The notes under the pieces: generated by a model
The model's input: only the letters and a program-made list of their open reading frames with translations
Told to the model about the DNA's origin: nothing
Databases searched by the model: none
Program-made: the position numbers and the translations under genes
In this document: positions 1 to 7,858 of the stretch, piece by piece
Layout: every line of letters begins with the position of its first letter
How positions within the stretch are numbered: position 1 is the stretch's first letter
Assembly: GCA_026193555.1 (NCBI GenBank)
Contig: JAPHUU010000316.1
Coordinates: 1 to 20,057, forward strand
Source of the DNA: Rhodanobacter sp.
Lineage (GTDB): Bacteria; Pseudomonadota; Gammaproteobacteria; Xanthomonadales; Rhodanobacteraceae
Length of the DNA: 20,057 bases
Reading direction: 5' to 3'

Positions 1-72
1 GAACCGCCGTATGCGGAACCGCACGTACGGTGGTGCGGGAGGGGGCCGGAGGATTCCGGCTCCCTACCCGAT
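1..72 (+). mobile_element. 3' end of a group II intron (domains V and VI), truncated by the window start
   Basis: Bases 3-12 pair with 25-34 in ten consecutive pairs (two are G-U). A two-base AC bulge follows at 23-24, then three pairs (13-15 with 20-22) closed by a four-base loop at 16-19. This is the shape of domain V, the catalytic hairpin of group II introns, and the lower stem holds a CGC triad at 5-7. Bases 45-50 pair with 55-60 and 37-40 pair with 61-64, forming a domain VI hairpin. An unpaired A at 66 is followed by CCCGAT, so the branch-point A would lie seven bases from a 3' splice site after 72. A CGC triad is known from class C introns, which often insert after terminators; the class assignment here is tentative. 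The intron body and any reverse transcriptase would lie left of the window. Confidence 0.8.
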
Positions 73-247
73 GCTGACGGGGCCGCCGCCGCATCGGCCG
101 GCAGTCCCCCCGCGTCTCGCGCCCGCTGCGATGCCCCACCGGCTCCGGTTTGGCAATAATCCTGCATGATCGCCCTGCGCATCGCATCGACGGACATGCT
201 ATGTGTATGCATCGGTAGTAGCGTCATGAAAGTCATCGAGGGATGGC

Positions 248-3200
248 ATGACCGGCAGCAGACTGCAGACGCCGCGTGAAGCGGGACTCTCCGGGTTGAC
301 CCGGGGTGGCCTGCTGGCACCGATAGTGCTGATCGGCTTGTGCGGCTGGCTGTTCGATCTGCCGCCGCACCCGGTGCCGGTGCTGCACGTCTGGCCGTCG
401 CTGCCCGGGGCGTCCGTCACGGCGATGCTTGGCGCCGGGCTGCTCCGCCCGGGTCCAGTCCCGCGATGGGCAGACCGCACGCGGACGCTGGCTTTCCCCC
501 TGATCGTGGGGCTGCTGGTGGTATTGGCCTCGCTGCTGCTTTGGCGCTTGCTGGATGCCGAGCAGGCCAGGTTGCGACAGGAGGTCACGCGAAGTCGTCT
601 GCATGGCATCGTCACTGCGCTCGAGACGGGCATGGTGGCCCGGGTGCAGGCGATGGAGCGCATGGCGGCCCATTTATCCAGACTGGCGCCTGATCTGCGC
701 AAGCCGGAGTATGAGCTCGAGGCCAAGCTGGACATGCAGGACATCGACAGCCTGTACGCGATGGGTTATGCGAATCCTCGGCGCGTGCTGGAGGAAGTGC
801 GTTTGCGGTCCCCGTCGTCCGTTCGGGCCGGGGATGCACTGGATCTGGCGCCGGCCCGCAAGCTGGCATTCGACCAGGCGGACAGGACGGGACACGCGCA
901 GCTCACCGCGCCATTGCCATTGCTGAGCGGGCAGTCGGGTCAGCTGATCGTGATGCCGGTGCAACGCGACAACCGGACGCTGGGCTATGTCATCGGAGTG
1001 GTGGAGTTTCACCGGCTGTTCCAGCAGCTGCTGGCGGCCTTGCCCGACGATCAGGGCATCCGGGTCAGCCAGCAGGGACATCTGCTGCATGCCAGCGGCC
1101 GCTTCGTGCCCGGGGTCAACCCGGTCAGCGCCGTGATTCCGCTGTACGGCCAGCAATGGAAGGTCGACTTGTACCCTGCTGCGCGCCCGTCGTACCTGAT
1201 AACGCCCCAGCTTGTCCTGCTGCTTGGCCTGGCGGTTGGCGGCCTGCTGGCAGTGGCCTTGCGTCAGTGGGCGCGGGCACGTCAGCAGATGGGTTTCGCC
1301 GAAGCGAGCCGCGCGCAGCTGGGCGCCCAGGTGGCGGCCCGCGAGGCAGTCCAGGTTGCCCTGGCCGATTCGGAACGGAACATGATCGCCGTGCTGGAAA
1401 GCATCACCGACGGCGTTTTCATGGTGAACGGGGAGGGCGACTACACCTACGTCAATCCGCAGGCGGCACGGATGCTGGGCGCCGACGTCGCGACGCTGAT
1501 CGGCAGCAGCAGCCTGGCTCTGTTTGCGGCGACAGACGACACCGGGCCCATCGAAAGCCCGGTGCAGGCCACGTGGAAAACCGCTTTGCGAGACAGGGAG
1601 CCGGCGACCCTGGAAACCGTGATCGGGCCGGCTCGGCACTGGTTCGAGATGCGCGTTTATCCACATGCCCTGGGTTTGACCGTGTACCTGCACGACATAT
1701 CCGGGCGCAAGCGCTATGAGCGTGAGCTGCAGAAGCGGCAGGCCGAGCATGTGCATGCGGAAAGGCTGGCGCGTCTGGGCAGCTGGGAGTATCACCTGCG
1801 CAGCGAAGAGCTGCACTGGTCCGAGGAGGCCTGCGCGATTTTCGGAGTGGAGCGCAGCCCGGGCACGGATGGCCTCGACGCGTTGCAACGCCAGGTGCAT
1901 CCCGAGGACTGGCCGCTGCTGCTGGATATCCGGCAGCGGCTGTATCGTGGCGAGGGCGAGCTTGACATCGTCTACCGCATCATCCGGCCCGGCGGTGAGG
2001 AGCGGATACTGCACGAGCTGGGCTCGCTGCTGCCCGGGGACGAGCCGATCGTGGCCGGCTCGGTGCAGGACATCACCGAGCAGCAACAGATCGAGCGTGC
2101 GCTGAGGCAAGCCGGCAACGAGCTGGAACACGCGCTGGAAGCCACCCGTCTGGTGATGGATCGTGCACTGGACGTGATCGTCGTGCTGGATGAGAAGGGT
2201 CGTTTTCTCCAAGTCAGTGCCGCGTCCCGCATGTGGGGCTACGCGCCCGACGAGTTGCTGGGAGAGCCCGTTACCCGGCTGGTGCATCCGGGTGACTACG
2301 AGAGCACGCTCGCCGCCGTGGCCGGGGTGATGCAGGGCACGCCCAATCCAAATTTCCGCAATCGCAACATAACCCGCGATGGCAACATCATTTACATGCA
2401 GTGGTCGGCGATCTGGTCGGAGCAGTCGCAGTGCATGTATTTGGTGGGGCGCGATTACACGGAGTTGCATCGGGCCGAGGTCATGGAGCAGCGCCAGCGG
2501 CAGATCCTCACCCTGATCGCCCAGCGCCACCCATTGCCCGAGGTGTTGACGGAGATCGTGCTGACCTATGAGGCGCAGTATCCGCAGGCGATGTGCTCGA
2601 TCCTGCTGTTGCGCGACGGTTGTCTGCACCACGGGGCTGCACCGCATCTTCCGGATGCATTCTGTCGCGCGATCGATGGTGCGGCCATCGGTGCCAAGGC
2701 GGGATCGTGCGGCACCGCCGCGTTTCGCGCAGAGCGTGTGATCGTGGCCGACATCGCCAGCGATCCGCTGTGGGAGGACTATGCGGCGCTCGCGCTGCCC
2801 TACGGATTGCGGGCCTGCTGGTCGACCCCGGTTCTGGCCCGTGACGGCGGCGTGCTGGGCACGTTTGCGGTCTATTACCGCAGCGCGCGCGAGCCGCTGC
2901 CGAGCGAGACCGAAGGGATTGAAGGGCTGGTCGTGCTGGCCGGCGTGGCGATCGAGCACGAGCAGGCATTCACCCAGCTCAGCGAAAACGAGCAGCGCTT
3001 TCGCTCGTTGTTCGACAACCACCCGGACAGCGTCATGGCGCTGGATGCCGATGGTCGCGTCCGGCAGGGCAATGCCGCGGCACAGGCGCTTCTGGACCTG
3101 ACCATGCCAGGTGGCATGCCCGCCTTCGTGGACCGATTCGGGCAGGCCGAGCGAGCGCATATCGAGCGGGCGCTGGATATGGCAGCACGAGGTGAGCCAA

Positions 3201-4840
3201 CGCGCCTCGATACCTTCGTGCTGAACCGCGACGGCAGCAGCTTCCCGGCCCACCTGGTCACGATTCCGATGCTCAATCAGGATCGATCCCGCCGGGTGTT
3301 CGCGATCGTGCAGGATCAACGCGAGCTTCGGCAGGCGCAGCAGGCCACGGCCAACCAGCTGGCGTTGATCTCGGCGATCGCCGAAAGCGTGGGCGAAGGC
3401 CTGGTCGCGGTGGATGCATCGCTGCGACCGACGTTTCTCAATCGCATGGCCCGCCAGTTGCTTGATCTGCCGCCAGCGGACGGGCCGGCGGATGTGGTGC
3501 TTCCCGACGGCATGCTTGCACCGCTGCAGGAGATCCTTGGTGGTACCGGGCAGTCGTCCAGCGACGATACCCGCTTCACCGCGGCCGATGGCCACAACCT
3601 GGACGTGTCCTATCTGGCAACCGCGCTGCGGATAGGCGGGCAACTGGCCGGTGCGGTGATGGCGTTCCGCGATATCGCCGAGGTCAAGGCCACAAGACAC
3701 ATCCTGCATCAGCGCAACCGCTTCTTCGAGATGGCGCAGGAGGTGTTCTGCATTGTCGATCCGCAGTTCGGCCGCTTCGTGCAGGTAAACCCCGCCTATG
3801 CGCGGCTGATGGGCTATGACGAGGACACGATGCTGTCGATCCCCTACAGCGATCTGCTGCATCCGCAGGATCGCCTGCAGGCGGAAAAGGTCATCGCCCG
3901 GCAGATGGAGGGGGGCAGTCCGATTACCGGCCTGCGGACCCGCATGCGTTGTGCCGATGGCAGCTATCGGCTGCTGGAATGGAACTCGATCACCGGCCCG
4001 GATGGCTTGCTGTATGGCGCGGCGCGCGACATCACCGAACGGCATGCGGCGGACCTGGCGCTGGCCAGGGCGATGGACGACCTGCGCATCCGCAACCGCG
4101 AGCTGCAGGACTTTGCCTACGTGGCCTCGCACGACCTGCAGGAACCGCTGCGCAAGATCCAGACCTTCTCCGATCGGCTGCAGTCGCGGCTGGCGGCAGA
4201 GCTGGATGAATCCTCGCGCGACTACCTGCAGCGGATGGGGTTGGCGGCGCTGCGCATGCAGGCGCTGATCGACGACCTGCTTACCTATTCGAGGTCGGGC
4301 AGCGGCAAGGCGAGCATGGTGATGGTGGACCTGTCCAGTGTGCTGGCGAGCGTGCAGGACGATCTGGAACAGCAGATCCAGGAGGCTGGCGCCACCATCG
4401 AGGTGGGTCCACTGCCGGAAATCCTGGCGGATCCGACCCAGATGCGCCAGTTGTTGCAGAACCTGTTGACCAACGCGCTCAAGTTCCGCGCCGTGGACCG
4501 GCCCTGTCGCATCGCCATCCACGCCCGGTCGATCGAATCCGCCGATGCCGGAGTTGGCGATACGGGCTGGGAGCTGCGGGTGGAGGACAACGGCATCGGT
4601 TTCGATGAGGCTTACGCCGAACGGATCTTCGCCCCGTTCCAGCGCCTGCATCCGCGCAACGTGTATCCCGGTACCGGTATCGGACTGGCCATCGTGAGGC
4701 GTATCGTGGAGCGGCACGGAGGTACCATCAGGGCCGAATCCCTTGCTGGACAAGGGACGACCTTTATTGTCACTCTTTCATCCTGCCCGGCGCCGACAGC
4801 ATTTCGCGCGGGTGGCAGAAGCTCATTCATTGACAGCTAG
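248..4840 (+). CDS. Membrane-bound CHASE / multi-PAS / GAF sensor histidine kinase
   Basis: This 1530-residue kinase should sense signals and phosphorylate a response regulator, most likely the next gene's product. Hydrophobic segments near residues 22-38, 81-101 and 317-339 suggest membrane anchoring. The region between the last two (about 115-310) resembles a periplasmic CHASE ligand-binding domain, with the DLAPARKLAFDQA and LTAPLPL stretches. Cytoplasmic sensors follow: PAS (about 374-485), PAS_3 (506-614), PAS (631-744), GAF (749-909, GSCGTA motif), then PAS at 913-1030, 1037-1147 and 1153-1268. HisKA has the motif ASHDLQEPLRKI with phospho-acceptor H1295. HATPase has an N-box (NLLTNALKF), DNGIGF near 1447 and GTGIGLAIVRRI. 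No receiver domain is fused. The ASHDLQEP-type HisKA is common in phytochrome-like kinases that pair with Rcp1-type regulators, but no bilin-binding GAF-PHY core is visible. The start is supported by GAGGGA four bases upstream. The signal sensed is unknown. Confidence 0.93.
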   Translation: MTGSRLQTPREAGLSGLTRGGLLAPIVLIGLCGWLFDLPPHPVPVLHVWPSLPGASVTAMLGAGLLRPGPVPRWADRTRTLAFPLIVGLLVVLASLLLWRLLDAEQARLRQEVTRSRLHGIVTALETGMVARVQAMERMAAHLSRLAPDLRKPEYELEAKLDMQDIDSLYAMGYANPRRVLEEVRLRSPSSVRAGDALDLAPARKLAFDQADRTGHAQLTAPLPLLSGQSGQLIVMPVQRDNRTLGYVIGVVEFHRLFQQLLAALPDDQGIRVSQQGHLLHASGRFVPGVNPVSAVIPLYGQQWKVDLYPAARPSYLITPQLVLLLGLAVGGLLAVALRQWARARQQMGFAEASRAQLGAQVAAREAVQVALADSERNMIAVLESITDGVFMVNGEGDYTYVNPQAARMLGADVATLIGSSSLALFAATDDTGPIESPVQATWKTALRDREPATLETVIGPARHWFEMRVYPHALGLTVYLHDISGRKRYERELQKRQAEHVHAERLARLGSWEYHLRSEELHWSEEACAIFGVERSPGTDGLDALQRQVHPEDWPLLLDIRQRLYRGEGELDIVYRIIRPGGEERILHELGSLLPGDEPIVAGSVQDITEQQQIERALRQAGNELEHALEATRLVMDRALDVIVVLDEKGRFLQVSAASRMWGYAPDELLGEPVTRLVHPGDYESTLAAVAGVMQGTPNPNFRNRNITRDGNIIYMQWSAIWSEQSQCMYLVGRDYTELHRAEVMEQRQRQILTLIAQRHPLPEVLTEIVLTYEAQYPQAMCSILLLRDGCLHHGAAPHLPDAFCRAIDGAAIGAKAGSCGTAAFRAERVIVADIASDPLWEDYAALALPYGLRACWSTPVLARDGGVLGTFAVYYRSAREPLPSETEGIEGLVVLAGVAIEHEQAFTQLSENEQRFRSLFDNHPDSVMALDADGRVRQGNAAAQALLDLTMPGGMPAFVDRFGQAERAHIERALDMAARGEPTRLDTFVLNRDGSSFPAHLVTIPMLNQDRSRRVFAIVQDQRELRQAQQATANQLALISAIAESVGEGLVAVDASLRPTFLNRMARQLLDLPPADGPADVVLPDGMLAPLQEILGGTGQSSSDDTRFTAADGHNLDVSYLATALRIGGQLAGAVMAFRDIAEVKATRHILHQRNRFFEMAQEVFCIVDPQFGRFVQVNPAYARLMGYDEDTMLSIPYSDLLHPQDRLQAEKVIARQMEGGSPITGLRTRMRCADGSYRLLEWNSITGPDGLLYGAARDITERHAADLALARAMDDLRIRNRELQDFAYVASHDLQEPLRKIQTFSDRLQSRLAAELDESSRDYLQRMGLAALRMQALIDDLLTYSRSGSGKASMVMVDLSSVLASVQDDLEQQIQEAGATIEVGPLPEILADPTQMRQLLQNLLTNALKFRAVDRPCRIAIHARSIESADAGVGDTGWELRVEDNGIGFDEAYAERIFAPFQRLHPRNVYPGTGIGLAIVRRIVERHGGTIRAESLAGQGTTFIVTLSSCPAPTAFRAGGRSSFIDS

Positions 4841-4859
4841 TTATTCCCAAGGTGGATTG

Positions 4860-5318
4860 ATGATGCGGGTTCGTGGAGCGATTTCCATCCTCATGGCCGA
4901 GGATGATATGGACGATCGGGTGCTGATCGCGGACGCGTTCCTCGAGAGCGGTGTCGATATCGCGCCGGAGTTCGTCGATGACGGCGTCGAGCTGATGCGG
5001 CATCTGGGCGCCATACTGGAAGACCGCAACCGCAGGCTGCCCGATCTGGTGCTGCTGGATCTGAACATGCCGCGAATGGATGGTCGCGAAGCGCTGCGTG
5101 CGATTCGCGAGCATGCGGGGCTGCGGCACTTGCCGGTGATCGTACTCACCACCTCGCGGGCCGAGCGGGACATCCTGGTCAGCTATCAGCTGGGTGCGAA
5201 CTCCTACGTCACCAAACCCGGCCGCTACGAGGACCTGATCGCGGTGCTGCATTCACTGGAGCGCTTCTGGATTGGAACCGCACAGCTTCCCTCGGTCAGA
5301 CCCGGGACGATCGAGTGA
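4860..5318 (+). CDS. Rcp1/CheY-like single-domain response regulator
   Basis: This 152-residue protein is one receiver domain with no output domain. The acidic pocket is AEDDMDD (residues 13-19), the phospho-acceptor is D67 in LLDLNMPRMDG, the switch threonine is T97 in LTTS, and the conserved lysine is K119 in TKP. Length and the RYEDLIAVLHSLERFW tail match Rcp1-type regulators, known as partners of phytochrome-like kinases. I chose the ATG at 4860 because AAGGTGG ends four bases before it and the upstream kinase stops 19 bases earlier. A longer frame from 4743 would overlap the kinase and adds residues unlike any receiver domain. It probably takes phosphate from H1295 of the kinase. It may act by protein contact or as a phosphate sink competing with the receiver domain of the next protein. 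Its stop overlaps the next start, implying translational coupling. Confidence 0.93.
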   Translation: MMRVRGAISILMAEDDMDDRVLIADAFLESGVDIAPEFVDDGVELMRHLGAILEDRNRRLPDLVLLDLNMPRMDGREALRAIREHAGLRHLPVIVLTTSRAERDILVSYQLGANSYVTKPGRYEDLIAVLHSLERFWIGTAQLPSVRPGTIE

Positions 5319-7756
5319 AAGCCCTTCCGCTGCGTGTGCTGGTGGTGGACGATGACGAGGATGACTACGTCCTGATCCGCGACATGCTCGGCGAGTTGGA
5401 GGGGCGTTATTACAGTTTCGAGTGGTGCGCCACGCCCGAGGAAGGGCTGAGACACCTGCGCCAGGGTGGCCATGATGTGTATCTGGTGGATTACCTGCTG
5501 GGTGGCGCCAGTGGCCTGGATCTGATCGCGGCGGTCAACCGGGAAGGTCTGTCGAGAGCCTTCATCGTGCTCACCGGCCGCGGCAACCACGCGGTGGATG
5601 AGGCTGCGCTGGCGGCCGGTGCCAGCGACTACCTGATCAAGGGATCGATCGATGCCGAGCGACTGGATCGCAGCATTCGCTATGCGGTCGATCACACCCG
5701 ATTTGTCGATGCCCTGCGCGAGAGTGAGGTGCGTCATCGCCTGTTGTTCGACCAGAGTCCGGTCCCGCTGCTGGTGTTCGACCGCGCCAGCCGGGGCATC
5801 CTGATTGCCAACGAAGCCGCGCGCCAGCAGTACGGCTGGAACCGGCCGGGACTGGTCGGTCAGGCGGTCGAGACGCTGTTTGCATCGGCTGAGCAGGCCC
5901 GCTTTCTGGCGGATCTGGAAAGCGGCGCCCTGCTGTCCGGCCAGTCGCAGATGTGGGAGCACCGGCGCGCCGACCGGCAGCCACTGAGGGTCGAGGCGAT
6001 CTTTCACCAGTTGCAACATCGCGGCAGCCATGCGGTGCTCGCGTATCTGCAGGACATCACGGCCAGGCATCGGGCCGAGGGCCGACTGCGCCTGTTCGAG
6101 CGCGCCATCCAGTCCACCGGCAACGGCATAGTGATCACCGATGCCAGCGCAGAGGACATGCCGATCGTCTTCGTCAACCACGCTTTCGAGCGGATGACCG
6201 GCTACACCGCGGCCGAGGTACTCGGTCGCAACTGCCGCTTTCTGGATGGCCACGAGAACAATGAGGGCGAACGCGCACGGATCCGGCAGGCGCTGCGCGA
6301 CAACAACGAGTGTGCAGCGCTGCTGCGCAACGTGCGCAAGGATGGCACCGTTTTCTGGAACCAACTGCATCTGTCACCGGTGCGCGACGTGGCCGGAGAG
6401 GTGTCCCATTACATCGGCGTGCAAAACGATGTGAGCGCCCAGCGCGATACCGAGGCCAAGCTGGCCCATGCGGCGATCCACGACAGCACCACCGGACTGG
6501 TTCGCTATCCGGTGATCGAACTGCTGTTGCAGGAACACGCCAGCGATCACCCCGGCCAGCCCTTCAGCCTGATCTTCGCCGACATCGACCGCTTTCACGC
6601 CACCAACGAGGCGATGGGCAAGGAGGTCGGTGATCGGGTGATCGTGCAGCTGGCCACGCGGCTGAGCGATGTGGTCGGCGACCAGGGGCAGGTCGCTCGC
6701 TACACCGGCGATGAATTCGTGATCGCACTGCCCGGGGTCGACACTGTCGGCGCCTCGGCACTGGCCGAACAATTGCGTGAGGCGGTGGCGCGGACGATTG
6801 CGCTGCCCTCGTGCGAGGTCAGGGTGACCATGAGCCTGGGTGTGGCCAGCTACCCGCAGCGGGTAGCCGATATTGGTGAACTTCTGCGCCGCGCCGAGGC
6901 GTCGATGTCGCGCGCCAAGCAGCTGGGGCGCGACATGGTGTACCTGTATTCCGAGCAGGACATGCACCGCATCGAGGACCGACGCATGCTCGGCATGCGC
7001 CTGCGAGGTGCGATGCAACAGGGTGAGTTTCGTCTGGAATACCAGCCGCAGATACGCTGCAGCGACCGCAGCGTGATTGGTTTCGAGGCCCTGCTGCGAT
7101 GGCACAGTCCCGAGCTGGGCCTGGTTTCGCCGGACCGCTTCATCCCGGTGGCCGAGGGGCTGGGGCTGATGCCCGAACTCGGTGCCTGGGTGCTGGATCG
7201 GGCCTGCGCACAGTCGCGGTTGTGGTTGGATGCGGGCATGGGCGATTTCTTCGTGGCGGTCAACGTGTCCGCACAGCAGATCCAGCGCGGAAATTTCGCT
7301 GAAATCGTCACCGCCACGCGCGAGCGGCACGGCCTGCCGGCCGACCGGCTGGAGCTGGAGCTGACCGAGAGCGCGTTGATGGAAAACATTGAACGCGCAC
7401 TGAGTTCGATCCGTCAGCTGTCCGTCTCGGGAGTGAAGATCGCCTTCGACGACTTCGGTACCGGTTACTCCAGCCTGTCCTACCTGCGTCAGTTCCAGGT
7501 CGACAAGCTGAAGATCGACAAGTCGTTCGTGCACGACCTGCCACACGATGCCAACAGCGTGGCGATCGCCAGCACCGTTATCGCGATCGGCCACCAGTTG
7601 CAGATGCAGGTGGTCGCCGAAGGCGTGGAAACCACGGAGCAGCAGCAACTGCTGGTCGACCTTGGCTGCGATGCTCTGCAGGGCTATCTGATCGGCTACC
7701 CGATGAGTATCGATGCGGTGGAGGTCTGGTTGACCAAGAGCCGAGCCCTGGCCTGA
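5315..7756 (+). CDS. REC-PAS-LOV-GGDEF-EAL protein: predicted blue-light and phospho-regulated c-di-GMP phosphodiesterase
   Basis: This 813-residue cytoplasmic protein starts at GTG 5315, overlapping the previous stop (GTGA). REC (about 5-120) has phospho-acceptor D59 (LVDYLLGG) and K109. A PAS domain follows (about 137-257). The next PAS (about 263-375) is a LOV domain: GRNCRFL places the photo-adduct cysteine at C307, NVRKDG gives N339, FWN gives N349 and GVQ gives Q370. These spacings (32, 10, 21) equal those of plant phototropin LOV2, so FMN binding and blue-light sensing are expected. The GGDEF domain reads TGDEF (464-468) and its RxxD inhibitory site is GDQG, so it is probably weak or regulatory. 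The EAL domain looks complete: EALLR at 591, NVS with N650, ELTES at 682, DDFGTGYSS from 712, AEGVE with E769, and LQGYLIGYP. The likely reaction is hydrolysis of c-di-GMP to pGpG, gated by light and phosphorylation. Confidence 0.95.
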   Translation: MKALPLRVLVVDDDEDDYVLIRDMLGELEGRYYSFEWCATPEEGLRHLRQGGHDVYLVDYLLGGASGLDLIAAVNREGLSRAFIVLTGRGNHAVDEAALAAGASDYLIKGSIDAERLDRSIRYAVDHTRFVDALRESEVRHRLLFDQSPVPLLVFDRASRGILIANEAARQQYGWNRPGLVGQAVETLFASAEQARFLADLESGALLSGQSQMWEHRRADRQPLRVEAIFHQLQHRGSHAVLAYLQDITARHRAEGRLRLFERAIQSTGNGIVITDASAEDMPIVFVNHAFERMTGYTAAEVLGRNCRFLDGHENNEGERARIRQALRDNNECAALLRNVRKDGTVFWNQLHLSPVRDVAGEVSHYIGVQNDVSAQRDTEAKLAHAAIHDSTTGLVRYPVIELLLQEHASDHPGQPFSLIFADIDRFHATNEAMGKEVGDRVIVQLATRLSDVVGDQGQVARYTGDEFVIALPGVDTVGASALAEQLREAVARTIALPSCEVRVTMSLGVASYPQRVADIGELLRRAEASMSRAKQLGRDMVYLYSEQDMHRIEDRRMLGMRLRGAMQQGEFRLEYQPQIRCSDRSVIGFEALLRWHSPELGLVSPDRFIPVAEGLGLMPELGAWVLDRACAQSRLWLDAGMGDFFVAVNVSAQQIQRGNFAEIVTATRERHGLPADRLELELTESALMENIERALSSIRQLSVSGVKIAFDDFGTGYSSLSYLRQFQVDKLKIDKSFVHDLPHDANSVAIASTVIAIGHQLQMQVVAEGVETTEQQQLLVDLGCDALQGYLIGYPMSIDAVEVWLTKSRALA

Positions 7757-7811
7757 GGTCGCCCGGTTACCGACGCACACGCCGAGGGATCGACGGGATG
7801 CCGGTGTCGGG

Positions 7812-7853
7812 CCTGCCGCGGCGGGGCCTTGATCGGCACGCCGCCACGGCAGG
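7812..7853. terminator. Bulged GC-rich hairpin between two convergent genes (possible bidirectional terminator)
   Basis: CCTGCCG then CGGCG at 7812-7823 pairs with CGCCG at 7839-7843 and CGGCAGG at 7847-7853, leaving a three-base bulge. It lies in the 102-base gap between the operon end and the convergent propeller gene. Neither side has a clear T-tract, so a Rho-independent role is uncertain. Confidence 0.35.
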
Positions 7854-7858
7854 GATCC

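Noticed and set aside
150..178. TTGGCA as a -35 box for the kinase operon
   Set aside because: No acceptable -10 hexamer lies 16-18 bases downstream.
2494..2975. Bilin-binding (phytochrome-type) GAF in the kinase
   Set aside because: The cysteine in GSCGTA belongs to a general GAF motif; no DIP motif, PHY domain or nearby heme oxygenase is seen.
674..4753. Very long minus-strand open frame opposite the histidine kinase
   Set aside because: It is antisense to a gene with a full set of recognisable domains. Its residues are low-complexity (R, Q, H, A rich), as expected from GC-rich codon shadowing.
4743..4859. Earlier start of the small response regulator inside the kinase gene
   Set aside because: It would overlap the kinase end by about 100 bases; ATG 4860 has a good ribosome binding site and gives a normal receiver N-terminus.
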